Source: Coptis chinensis (lineage: Eukaryota > Streptophyta > Magnoliopsida > Ranunculales > Ranunculaceae). From it: a stretch of 64,000 bases of DNA. The translations under genes and the position numbers were made by a program. The notes under the pieces were generated by a model that was not told the DNA's origin, did no database searches, and saw nothing but the letters and a program-made list of their open reading frames with translations. Numbering within the stretch: position 1 is the stretch's first letter; every line of letters starts with the position of its first letter. Below, in pieces: positions 36,090 through 47,923 of this stretch. The stretch lies in assembly GCA_015680905.1 (NCBI GenBank), contig CM027380.1, forward strand, positions 36,882,001 to 36,946,000, written 5' to 3'.

Positions 36090-38077
36090 CTATATAATCA
36101 TCAAAAGGTATAATTTCAGTTTTTACATGTGATAATTTTTGAAAGAGGAACTGAACAGAAAAACACCTTAGTTTAAGGATAAAGGATAAATATCGAGAGT
36201 GTGAAGACAATAACAATGAGGAAATTCAACAAAATAAAAGAGAACAAGTAAAATAGTAAGTTCAGTTGTAGTAAACTACAGTTTAGTAGTACTAGTACCA
36301 AGACTAGAGCTATTAACAATACTAGTACCAATGGGACTCTCTGACACTGATTTGATTTCACATAAAATGAAACATCTGAACAACCGAACGCCATGATCAA
36401 ACTTTAAAGTAAGACAAGCTACTTTCAGTGTTTCACTTCTGTATCCAGTTACATAATTCCAAGTGATGGAAAACAACACGGTTGCTGGTTTATTGTAAAC
36501 ATTTGTTCCATTTAGGATATCAGCAGCTTTTTCTTGAAGTTTATTGTCTATGAGACCTTATGAACATACACTAGGCTTGGCATTGGCACTAAAACAGTGA
36601 CATTTCTAGCTACAAGAGGCATTGACTACAAAGATCAACTAAAGAAAATCAAGTATATGGCTTACGGGCCATGAGAGATAGAGATAGAGTGTGTGTGTGT
36701 GTGTGTTTTGTATGTAAATGAGTTTGAGTGTAGGCTAACAACAATGAGTGGATAAGCTCCCATATCATGCATTATACTTAATTCTTCCCATGTTCGCATA
36801 TGTTGTATCAGAACAGAGAAATTGGGAAAGGGAAAGGGCTTGATCCAGTCTACGTGCCAAGCTTTCCAACACCCAATTTTTGTTAGGTAAGCTCAATAAA
36901 ATTTATCCATCAAGAGAACACTGTCACTCAATTCAAAAATGCATACTAGTCTATCGACAAAAGATTTGCAAATAAACGAATACCTGGAATCAAAAAATTG
37001 CAATGTTCCTCCAGCCCTTTTTCTGTGTTGGTATTCTATATTACCGACACAAGTCAGACTTGCTAGAATACAGAAGTTCAGTGAGCACCATGCCGAATCT
37101 CTCTACCATTCCCTTCTTTTACACTTGTTGATGGCTATATGTCAGGGATGTGTTCATAAACATCCTATTCACAACCAAAATGAAAGCAACACAAAACACA
37201 TTCCTTGGAAATGTAGTACTCAAAAAAATAATTTTCATAAGCAAGGTAAACTAATTAATCAACCTACAGCTTGAAATGAGATGCCATAATGTGACCACTT
37301 AATTACTTGAAAGAACTTAAAAAACAACAAAGCCAAATCTCAAATGTCTGCATTCAGATCAATAACAAAAAAACTAGAAAAAGCACAGTTCAAATCGGCT
37401 AACAATGATGATTTCAACCACGGAATAAATTTGTGGACAAGCAACTGTTTGCTGTCCGCAGGACCTCAGTTTCTGATTGATGGAGTGGCTGCCCAAAAAA
37501 ACTGTGTTAATGCCCAAAAACACTGTGTAACTGACCGAAAATGGATTTAACCAATGAGAATGTGCTGATTCGAACTCTTTCAACCATAGGCCATGCTACA
37601 GTCTATTACTAATCCTACATGTACAGTTACATTATCAGGTCTTGCTCCGGGAACGTAGGAGTAAACAAGCTGCAACTGCAACAAAAAGGAAGAAACCTGT
37701 TGCATAATTGCACAAATTTTACTAATAATGTTAATCTAATATCTCTACACTACATGATAGCCGCGTTTTCCAGAACTAACTCTCACCATCGAACAGGCAA
37801 ATTTTAATCTCTCTATTTATCTAATTGAGAAGTACCTCCCTCACTGAAATTATAACCAGTTCCCCTTTTATTAATAATTTAGAACCCCCTTCTCAATTAG
37901 CCCCCCACTGTTTTTATTCCACACAATCATAATCCATTGAAACCATGCTACCTATCGATCTTGAAAGACCGGTTTGAAGATTGAACAACTGATGTGTAGC
38001 TCAGTTTGCATACTTGTAGATTAGAGAAAATGTGGTAAAGAAAAGAAGAAAACTATTACCTTGAAAAATGCAGTTTC
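36090..38077. other. Spacer without a recognised gene
   Basis: Expected to hold N-terminal exons of the SPOUT1-like gene, but I recognise none on the - strand. A (GT)n run is at 36689-36706. A block at 37560-37680 reads YSYVPGARPDNVTVHVG on the - strand; I do not recognise it. Sequence just left of 38078 is the probable 3' UTR of the RanGAP pseudogene. Confidence 0.4.
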
Positions 38078-38622
38078 TCAGTCTTCTTGGTTGACCTCAA
38101 GATTCTGGAGCTTCGATCCTAATTCATCCTCATTGTCAACTTCCTCATTTGATTCCTCATCATCATCATCTTCTCCTTCAAGATCATTTTCATCCAAACG
38201 CCCAAGCATCTTGGGATTTTTCTTAAACATTTCATTCAACTCATCAATTCCTTCTTCAAAAATAAAATTTCCATTAATTTCCAGCAATTTAAACTTAGGC
38301 TTGTGTATCCGCACAAGATGTCCCATAACCCCCGCCCCTTTCTAATTTTACTAGTATATCGGCGTGGCGAGGGGAGTGAGCGAGCTGTATGGCGGAGGAG
38401 AGAGTTGGGTGATGCGGGGAGAGAGAGGGTGGGCGAAGGAGAAAGGTGTTTGGGCTTAAAAAAAAGAGAGAAGATGAGACGCATGCACGAAACCAAGTTG
38501 GTTTTGTCTCACATAGCCCCCTTCTTTCCAAAATCGTTAAACCAGCTCACTCGATTAGCACTCATATCAACTTCCTTCAACTGGTTGTGACCTTCCAGTG
38601 CCTTGCAAATAAGGATAGCACC

Positions 38623-39160
38623 TGTAGGGGAGTGATATTCTCTATCCAGCACGCGCATAACATGGTGGAAATGACACATCAACCTGTGGATCCAGGTCGC
38701 ATCCATGAGCTAATAAAACGATACTAACAGGTCGCAATATCACGCGAACTACGCTAGGAAAGTGACTTAGATACCCCTTCCAGAAGCAATCATGACTAAA
38801 GGTGTACTTGCACATATCTTGGCCGTCGACCATCGGGTCACGACCCATGAAGCTACTTATACAGACTGACACTCCACATCATTACAGCAGACCTATGAGG
38901 ACAGTTCTCACATGTTACCCTGATCTCCACCCCTCGTTTGGGATACCCTTTACACGTGGTGGGTAAGGATACACTCTCAAGATCTATAAATACCTCTCCA
39001 ATGAACTACGCCAGACCTGATTCTGCTCCCCCCCAAAAAAAACCCAAGAGCCAAATACGTAGGCGCGCAGTTCGCTCTCAAGACGAACTCGGTTCATCCA
39101 ATAACCTATTCCAGTCCCCCATTGACTGTTTGTAAGGGAAAGCTAAACCACACATTTACA
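38623..39160 (+). repeat. 5' LTR of Tat element III
   Basis: 538 bp, TGTAGGGGAG...TTTACA. It contains a probable TATA box in atctataaatacctctcc (about 38981-38998). Confidence 0.9.
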
Positions 39161-39241
39161 TTGGCGCCGTCTGTGGTCTCGATTACTTGAGAAACCAAAC
39201 CACAAACAAATCAGTAACCAAAACTATCAAGCCCACGAAGC

Positions 39242-40337
39242 ATGGCAAGCTTCGAAGCTCAACTCCACATGCTAGCAGGACAATTAGGCACCGTAAACGA
39301 GCAAATAGCTCAGCTCAGGCAGGAAAATGTCACACTACGAGCACAAGTGGATACACAGAACCCACTAGGTGCCACCGCTGAGGACGACGTCATCAACGTC
39401 AGCCAACAGATCAACGAGCTAAGCCAAAGGCTCGACAAAAATGCAGTAAATAAAGACTCCACCTTGATAGTGCTAAAGATGCTGAAAACCTACCGCGCAT
39501 CTCCATTTGTTGTTGAGCTACTCCGCAAGATCTCTCCTCCAGATTTCGTCCAGCCACGGTTCCCAATGTACGATGGATGTACATGCCCAGGCCAGCATAT
39601 AGCTCGGTATGTTCAAAGTCTAGCACTCTACAGTGCACCAGAGTTCGACCACCTTCATTGCAGACTATTTCCCGCTAGTCTAAAAGATGGCCCACTCGAC
39701 TGGTTCTTCTCCCTCGAGGCCGACTCGATAAAGAACTTCGAACAGCTCACCGACCTGTTCGCAAGCCAATACGTCCATAACAGACGTAAGAAGGGCGATC
39801 TCAATTCACTTTTTCAACTTACACTCGGTAAGGAAGAAACCTTCCGCTCCTTCTTAAGTCGGTTCAAAACCGAACTGTTAGACATGGAGAGTGGCCTCAA
39901 AGAGTCATTCGCCATGGTGGTTTCACTAAACGCTTCTTCGCACCCACAACATCAAGCTCGCGGTCGCCCCGAAAGAACGGCCGAACGTTGGCGGTACGCG
40001 GCGAGTCGATAGGTACATCAAGTTACAGGAAGGTTTGAAAAATCAGAACCAAGATGAAGAGGAAGTAGAAGAAGGAGAAGTTTACAAGGTATCATCCTCC
40101 TCTAAAAAACGACCCCGACAACAAGGGCAGCCCTCCAAACTCAAAGCGAGCAATGACCGCGAATTTGCCGTACTCACTAGATCTCCTAGTTACATACTAG
40201 AGAAGATCAAACGAGCTGCCTACTACCGACCTGAGATCAGACAACCGGCAGATCGCCCCGACCAGCCCTACTGTGCCTTCCACCGAGCTAGGTGCCATGA
40301 GACCGATGTATGCTGGGGGCTCAAGCATTACTTGTAG
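39242..40337 (+). pseudogene. Gag of Tat element III
   Basis: The ATG at 39242 opens MASFEAQLHMLAGQLGTVNE with an N-terminal coiled coil. The gag core follows (FVQPRFPMYDGCTCPGQHI, FPASLKDGPLDWFFSL, FASQYVHNRRKKGDLNSLFQ). The frame breaks near 39935 (VVSLNASSHPQ) and resumes at 40035 with an acidic linker, then PYCAFHRARCHETDVCWGLK, a Cys/His segment. A stop follows at 40337. The ATG choice is supported by its position about 80 bp after the primer-binding site. Confidence 0.85.
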
Positions 40338-40406
40338 GATCTCATAGAAGCCGGACACATCAAGCAATACACCAACATACCCGATGGTGACCTGCGCCAC
40401 AAGCTC

Positions 40407-41930
40407 ATGGCCCGTAGAGTACGAAGTAGATCCCCACCTCGATGTAACAATCAGAGGTCCCAAGGTCGCTCTCACAGCAGAGGACGTCCCCGAGACCGCT
40501 CTCGTCAAGATCATCGCCAACCGTCAATAGGTCGGGAATACGACAGAACCATTCACATGATCACACTTCAAGATGATTCTGTTTCCACGTCTAGGGAAAA
40601 AAGAAGGCGCGTTGGCGCCCTTCATGAAGTTTACAACTTTTCTTCACAAGCCGCACTCGCACCACGCGGTTCAGGACGCAGGTCAGGAGATATCACCTTC
40701 TCGGAGGCCGACCTCAACAAGGTTTGCCTCCCACACAACGACGCACTCGTGGTCTATGTCAAAATCAGCGACTGGACCGTCAAGCGAGTTTTGATAGATC
40801 CTGGCAGCTCGTGCGATATTTTGTTCTACCATACCATCCAGGAGATGAACCTGCCAAAATCGGTCTTCATAGACCCGATCGCGCCTCTCTTTGGATTCAA
40901 TGGGTCCAGGGCCGACCCAATGGGAGACATCATACTCCCAGTATCAGTGGGTTCCCGAGAAGACAAGATCAGCTTCAACCCGCGTTTTAGCGTCCTGGAT
41001 ACCAAGTCGTCCTACAACGCTATTTTAGGACGACGATGGATCCATCAAATGCAGGCAATACCTTCCACATTGCATCAGGTGATCCGTTTTCCTGGTCCCA
41101 GAGGAATGATGGAGCTTCGGAGCAACCAGCTCGAGGCCTATCAATGTAACCAGATCATCGTAGCGAACAAGACCACCGAATCTCCTATCAGCGTCAGAAA
41201 CGAGCCCACCAGCTATACAATGGCCAAAGACCTAGTGGCCGAGGTCAGAACCAACGTCCCAAAGCAGAACATTGGGGGCTCCAACAAGAACCTCCTCTTA
41301 CCAACCCAAACCCCGAGCCACACTAGGGCAGCAGGTGTCCCCACATTACAGATCCTAGAGGTCGCCCCAGTAGAGAGCCTCCCGCGCAAACAGAGCAAAG
41401 ATCGCCGCCCGACTCATATACGGCCCGATCTTACTAAAGAAACCATTCCAGCTTTGTTGTCACGCCACGAAGTCACTTCTCGACCAACATGTCAGAACCA
41501 CGAGAACGTTCCAGCTCCTACAGCTACTACAGCCACTCACCAGACCAGCACAACATCTACAAAGTGCGATCCTCCAGAGAACACTCAAACAGCACAAGGC
41601 TCAGCACCAACTGAAGAAAGGCAGCAAGTAAATCTGGGAACAGAAGACGACCCTAAACTCGTCTATGTCGGGGCTAACCTCGACCTCACACTTAAAGCTC
41701 ATCTTGTAAACTTTTTGTCCATGAATAAAGATGTATTCGCTTGGTCGTATATCGATGTACCTGGTATAGATCCTAGCGTTGCATGTCATAGGTTAAACGT
41801 CAACCCTGGTGCCAAACCAGTTCGACAACGACCTCGAAGATTGTCATTACGTTTTCAAAAAGCAGTGAACGATGAGGTCGATAAACTCAAGCAAGTCGGT
41901 TTCATACGGAAGGTCGATTACCCAGAGTAG
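40407..41930 (+). pseudogene. Protease and start of RT of Tat element III
   Basis: 507 open codons. An Arg/Ser-rich N-terminus is followed by the retropepsin region: DITFSEADLNKV, VKRVLIDPGSSCDILF, LFGFNGSRADPMGDIILPV and NAILGRRWIHQMQAIPSTLH. The active site is D-P-G-S, not D-S/T-G, suggesting loss of activity. The C-terminal part begins RT (VFAWSYIDVPGIDPSVACHR, KPVRQRPRRLS) and stops at TAG 41928-41930. Confidence 0.85.
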
Positions 41931-42980
41931 GTAGCAAACATCGTGGCAGTTCCGAAGAAGAACGGTACAGTCCGCCTGTGCGTCGACTTCACCAACGTCA
42001 ACCAAGAAACTCCGAAAGACAGCTTCCCACTACCTAGAATCGACCGATTAGTCGATCAGACTTGTGGGCACGAGCTGTTATCATTCATGGATGCATACAG
42101 TGGGTACAACCAAATACCACTCGCTGAGGAAGATCAGGAGAAGACCTCATTCATCACTGAGCAAGGAGTTTATTGCTACAACGTTCTACCGTTCGACTCA
42201 AGAACGCCGCCGGGCGACTTATCAACGATCGGTAACGGACATGTTCCAGACATGTTAAAGGCGACACCATGGAGTTCACATAGGCGACATGGTCGTCAAA
42301 AGCAAAAAGCGGTGACCACCTCACTCACCTTGAGCAAGCGTTCTCCGGATTACGCGAACCGAATGAAGTCACCCAAAAAATGCCTCTTTGGAGCGTCCTC
42401 CGGGAAATTCTTAGGATATCAGTCTCACAAATGAGGTATCGGCAAATCCAGACCAAATTCGGGCATTCTTAGACATGCCCGACCCACAAACAAAGAAGCA
42501 GATACAAAAACTGTCAGGCATAGTCCCTGCACTCAACCGGTTCATATCGAGAGCGTCAGACAAGTGCCGACCGTTCCTACAGATCCTAAAAAGGCGGCGC
42601 TCTCATGGAACGATCAATGTCACCAAGCATTCTCCACTCTCAAGGAATACCTCCTGGCGCCTCCGCCTTAGCCAAACCAACGATCGGAGAAACATCAGCT
42701 CTATCCGGCAAGATCGGACTTTGCCATAAGTTCGGTTCTTTTCAAAGAGGACAACAATTCAAAAAAACTGATCTACTTCACAAGTAAGACGCTCACTCCA
42801 GCCGAGAAGAATTATTCCCACATTGAAAGAGTAGTGCTCGCGTTATTATACTCGGCAAGAAAATTCAGACCTTACTTCCAAGCTCATCCAATCAGAGTAC
42901 TTAGCGACCTTCCATTGAAGCGGATCCTTCACAAAGAGAATAAGACTACTAGGATGGCGATATAGGCCGAAGAGCTGGGT
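41931..42980 (+). pseudogene. RT core and first RNase H of Tat element III
   Basis: 41943-42434 reads AVPKKNGTVRLCVDFTNVNQ, FMDAYSGYNQIPLAEEDQEK and KKCLFGASSGKFLGY. Between them the frame is lost at the catalytic box. In the shifted frame this reads HIGDMVVKSK, so the first Asp of Y-x-D-D is Gly. Remains of RNase H follow in other frames (KTLTPAEKNYSHIERVVLAL, SARKFRPYFQAHPIRVLSD). A stop interrupts near 42964. Clearly inactive. Confidence 0.82.
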
Positions 42981-42989
42981 GAGCACCAC

Positions 42990-43406
42990 ATGGACTTCGT
43001 CCCCCGCACGTCGCAGAAGGGCCAGGTCGTCGCGTATTTCCTAGCAGATTTTCCAGTCGACGACCCCAATTGGGAGCCAGAAGCAGAGGTCGCACCCACA
43101 AAAGCAAACATAAAAACAGTCTGGTCCCTCTACGTTGATGGTTCCAATAACTCAGGAGGCAGTGGTATCGGAATCGTTTTAGTATCCCCTGAGGGAGCTA
43201 TGATAGAAAAGGCAGTTCGCATAGACTTCGCAACCTCCAATAACGAAGCGGAATACGAGGCATTAATAATGGGGCTGCGTGCGGCAATCCAACTCGGTGT
43301 AAAGGAGCTCCAAATCTTTAGTGACTCGCAACTGGTTGTTCGCCAGATCGCAAAAGAGTACACTACCAACGAAGGTAACCTTTCCAAATACCTTCAAGTT
43401 GTTAAT
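42990..43406 (+). pseudogene. Second RNase H of Tat element III, 5' part
   Basis: Reads DFVPRTSQKGQVVAYFLADF, then the RNase H fold LYVDGSNNSGGSGIGIVLVS, ATSNNEAEYEALIMGLRAAI and KELQIFSDSQLVVRQIAKEY. D-G-S, E-A-E and S-D-S acidic motifs look intact. The element IV insertion cuts it after LSKYLQVVN; the domain continues at about 49855. Confidence 0.88.
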
Positions 43407-46063
43407 TGTCACAGCCCGAATTTCTAAACAATTAAAAAAAAATGAATATTTGAAATATAAATATCTCAAACATCACTCGGTTCAATTGTCTAAAAACCCA
43501 GGCTATGACGGGGTGGATACAACACATGTCAAAACCTAAAACCCACATCATAAAAGAATCTTAACAACAAAAATAATCTCCAAAATTCTCTTTATTACTT
43601 TATAAAAAGGCCATCTTCCGTCCCAATAAAACATCAAATAAACTCTCTGAATAACATTCTTAAATATCTTATTCTCATGTCATGCTAAAAATGTAAACCA
43701 CGTTATTACATCCTTTCAATAAGAATCAGACCTAATAAAGAACTAACGGACGCTCCGGCATGAATCAATCACACGCCATTCCATCGCCTTTCCACCTATG
43801 TTCCCAAGAACACCCACCGTTATGCAAAAACAAAGCAAATATGGGTCACAAAATGGAATTTGCTGGTATGAGTAGACTAACCACATATAAACATTATCAT
43901 ACTTTAATTATCCAAACAATCACGTTATATTTACCCATAACTTAATCATTCTCAGCTAGGAAGAATGGTAGTTCCGTCATTTCAACCGGCATAGTTTCTT
44001 CCCAAGCAAAACTTTCATTATATTAACTCATTCTAATGACTCGTTTTAATATCTAAATCATTGAATTAAAACTTACCGATATCCACTGCTGTATAAGGGT
44101 AGGACCGCGTCCCTACACAAAATGTTATTAAGTCCTACCCTCCTGCAAAAGAAAGTTAAAACTTCTATATAACATATGTAGATATTATATTAGGTATTCA
44201 AAAGTAAGCCCAAACACACTCGCATAATCAAATCAATACCACTAACCCGCAAGGCGAATACCTTAGTTCCTCTCTAGGGCAGTCCAAACAATCTGGTCAT
44301 TCATGGCACATTCAATAAATACCCATATTTTAACGCTAACGGGCCATTTATGGCACATTAAATAAATGCCCACCTAACATATGACATCAACAGTCATAAA
44401 ACTCAATTCCAAAACTTGAGGCGTGGAGAGTTCTAAAAGAGTGCAGTAAATTTTGTTTACGCATTATAGCACTTTATTACATATATTATTTCAGAGAACG
44501 AAAAAGTATCTTGATTCATGTATTTGGTTTACGCGTTATTAATTAGATTAATGTCTAAGTGTCATAACGTTGCATATCATAAAAACTGAAACATCACATA
44601 GTAGGTAATACACATACACACGTATATATAAAGGTCTTAGCCTAAAACCAAACATGCTAATAGCCCTAGACCTATCTTAATAACCCAAATCATAATCCGA
44701 GTTAAAAGATCAAATTGGGTTAACTGGTCAAAGTCAACCCTAGTCAAAAGTCAACTCTAGTCAAAGTCAAAGTCGACCTTCCAAGGGTCAACCAGCCCCA
44801 AACTCCTCTAACCCAAAAGCCCAAAGTCTAATTGGTTTCGACCCAAGCCAATGTGGTCTGACCCAAGAACAAAATAGAACCTGGCCCAACCCAAACTAAT
44901 AGATTTCGGCCCAAATAAAACTAATGTCTCAGCCCAACAGCTAAACAAACTAAGGCCCAAAACAAAAATAGATCTCGGCCCAAGCCCTACTAAGGAACAG
45001 TGTCATCTTCCTCACTAACTTCTCTCCAGCAGCTCCTCTCCACCGCCAGCCACCACCGTATTTCTCCTCCTCCTCCAATTCCATCATATCGGTTTGACTC
45101 CTCCCGAAAAACCCTACATGCCGATATCACCCAATTGAAATTCCATCACTCTTCAAAAACGCGTCTTGACGCCATTACTGGACATTCAAGCCTCAACACC
45201 ACCCCTTAACAGCCCTCACACACTCACTACATTACCCCATCACTAACAATCCATTCCAGTACATAACCAAAACCCCAACAATAAGTTTTAAAAAATCTAA
45301 GCTACTGGGCGATTTCTCTGGCCTCCATTAACGCCCTTACGAGCTCCAACAGCCCACCAAATCATCAAATCAACAAATCCACAATCCATACAATATACCC
45401 AACGCTTCATAACAATAGGAGTTTAAAAACCACCACAAAACAAAACGTTAAAAACAATGCAGCATGATTTCTGTGGGGCTGACGCCATTAACGCCTCCAA
45501 GCTTTGACAGAGCTTCGACAGTTTAAGTTCAGAGTTTCAAAACCACAAACAAAAAGAGTCTAAACGAAACACAAGCCTAAATCTTGCTGTGGGGCTTGCG
45601 CTGCCATTAACAGCTTGTTTCAAGCTTCCGCGGTTTAACGCCGCGATATCCGCGGTATTACAATTTAATGAGTTCTATATCAAATTTTATAGTTTTAAGC
45701 TTTAACAACACTACATATTTCCACCAAAAAGAAATCGACAGTAACAAGGATTTTATAAACTAAAAATCCATAAAATATCTACTCACCTGCAGCGCTCTCC
45801 GATTATCAGCCAGCTACAAGAAAAAACTTTCTTTTCTTCTTTCAGAAAAATCCCGTTTTTTTGTCTAAAACTCTCGCTATGTGTTTCCCCAAAAACTCTA
45901 TTCTGTTTTCTTTCTATTAAAAACAAAACCCCCGAAATAGGGAAGAAAGTTTATCCCATAAACCCACGTCTCCTATTTCCACTAACATTTATCCTATTTT
46001 ATTTTCTCTATTATCTATTATTATTAGGAAAATAATAAAAGAAATAAAACACGGGGTGTTATA
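43407..46063 (-). repeat. 3' LTR of element IV (2657 bp)
   Basis: Same sequence as 47924-49850 plus about 730 bp net (about 44895-45655) absent from the other LTR. Contains 'gtcaaagtcaac' repeats near 44727-44780. The + strand frame at 45000-45209 lies in this LTR and is not a supported gene. Confidence 0.9.
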
Positions 46064-46299
46064 ATATACACACCTTAAAAGGATCTCGTCCCGAGATTCA
46101 AGGTAGAGTGTAGATTAACCAAACAAACAGTACGTCAACCAATAAAAATGAGACATACGTGTATACGCAAGTATACACACCTTAAAAGGAATAAACATAA
46201 TTAGTTTTCTTCAATTGCTAACACTTAATTAAAATCATTCTTTCACAGTTCAACAGATTCATATCATCAGTGACTTATATTATGTCCACTATCACATAG

Positions 46300-46555
46300 G
46301 ATCAAACACCTACAATGTGATGCATGCACACTGGCTCCCACACCAACGATATGCAAGTATACACTGGTTCACACACCAACGATGCATACTAACTCTCTAC
46401 CATCACATAGGATCAAACACCAACAATGTGTGGTATGCACACTGGATCACACTCCAACGGTGTACATGTATACACTGGATCAAACTCCAACGATGCATAC
46501 AGAGAGATGTTATGTATATTGGATCACACACTAACGATATACATAACTTGGACAA
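46300..46555. repeat. Minisatellite inside element IV
   Basis: At least five imperfect units of roughly 30-55 bp built on cactgg(a/t)tcacac(t/a)ccaacgatgcata, alternating with accatcacataggatcaaacac. Short frames here on both strands are repeat artefacts. Confidence 0.8.
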
Positions 46556-46849
46556 TATATAAAAACTTTCAAATCCAACCTTTATCAAAAGGGTTTTCCT
46601 TATTCCTTGGGTAAATTCCAAATTACTCAAAAATGAAATTTTAAAATAACAATTTCTTCTTTAACCAATACTTACTTAAAAATCGAAAACTCCGTTATGA
46701 AAACAACACTATAACATGCTGAACAATTTCAATTATAATTTCATAAGAGCTAACCGTTAAAACAACCAGCATTTTATTTTCATAATCATACGATAAATTC
46801 TTACATGCTAAGAACCAATAAAGGACTAGTAAACAACAAATTCAAACAT

Positions 46850-47796
46850 ACCTAACATTAACCAGTGCAGTTCTTAGCATAGTGTCCCAGCTATCCACAT
46901 TTATAACACTTGCCTACTAGTTCATTTGGTTTAGAACATCTTCAAATAGTATGTCCAACTTCCCCGCAGTTCAAACAATTACCATCAAATCTCTTTAGCG
47001 AAGCACTCGCGTCTTTATCCACATGCTTACTTGTTTGCCTATTATATGGGTGATGTCTTTTTTTTTTCTCGCCTTGACGTGGCTGACTAGAAATAAGGTG
47101 TAAGCTGGCTTGTTTTGGGGCATTCTCTTTAATCTTCTCATCTTTGGGTTTATTATCCAATTGTTCATATCTTAATGCCAAATCTAACACGCGATCGAAA
47201 GTTTTTGAATCAAAGGGTATCAAATAACTCGATAGATATGGCTCTAGTCCACGGATGAACTTCTGGTTCTTCTTTACTTGGGTATCCACTATATAAGGAG
47301 CATACCTCGATAGTTCATTGAACTTAGTCACGTACTCCGTAACAGTTTTCCCTCCTTGGGTCAGATGAAAGAATTCCTCAGTTAATTGCTCCTTAACAGC
47401 ATTAGGAACAAACCTTCCCTCAAATCTTACCTGGAAATCCTCCCAAGTCATAGTTCTCACATCCACATTATCCTTGATAGACCTCCACCAAAATAAAGCT
47501 GACCCCTCCAACTGGTGAGAAGCCAACTCTTGCTTCTGCACCTCAGTGAGTTGCATTTTAGCAAACACGGACTCACACATAGTAATCCATTTCTCAGCAT
47601 CAATAGCCCCTTTTTCTCCCTTGAACTTCTAGCCACCTAAAGTAGCAAAATCGTTGTTTCTCCTAGCAAAAGGATCTCCTAGATTAGCATGTTGACCCCT
47701 CTGAATAGTTTGCACCAACTGAGTTAATATTGCTCCCAAATCAGCAGATATGGTATTACTTCCAGTATCAGTAACGTCATTATCATCTCCAGCCAT
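46850..47796 (-). pseudogene. Gag of element IV
   Basis: The ATG at 47794-47796 opens MAGDDNDVTDTGSNTI and meets a stop near 47628. The main gag core lies at 46942-47580 (SHQLEGSALFWWRSIKDN, RFVPNAVKEQLTEEFFHLTQ, EYVTKFNELSRYAPYI), then a basic region and two zinc knuckles (CLNCGEVGHTI-stop-RC and CYKCG-stop-LGHYAKNC), each broken by a stop. This is a typical gypsy gag with CCHC fingers. Confidence 0.86.
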
Positions 47797-47923
47797 CACC
47801 TTAAAACAAAACGGACTTCTATTAGTACTCCAAACATCTTAAACTCAAACACACCCAACCACCACATTCCGAGGATCACCTAGACCTTCCAAATCTAGGC
47901 TAACCTAAGCTCTGATACCAAAA

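Noticed and set aside
38295..38590. Frames on both strands across 38342-38550
   Set aside because: This stretch is a RanGAP intron with good donor and acceptor; the frames extend exon sequence into it.
45000..45209. Serine-rich 69-codon frame
   Set aside because: Lies inside the long LTR of element IV and falls within the part missing from the other LTR; no domain.
46300..46555. CRISPR-like spaced repeats
   Set aside because: Units are degenerate and variably spaced, and the context is a plant retrotransposon.
46317..46630. His/Trp/Thr-rich frames on both strands
   Set aside because: Products of the minisatellite units, with no protein family behind them.
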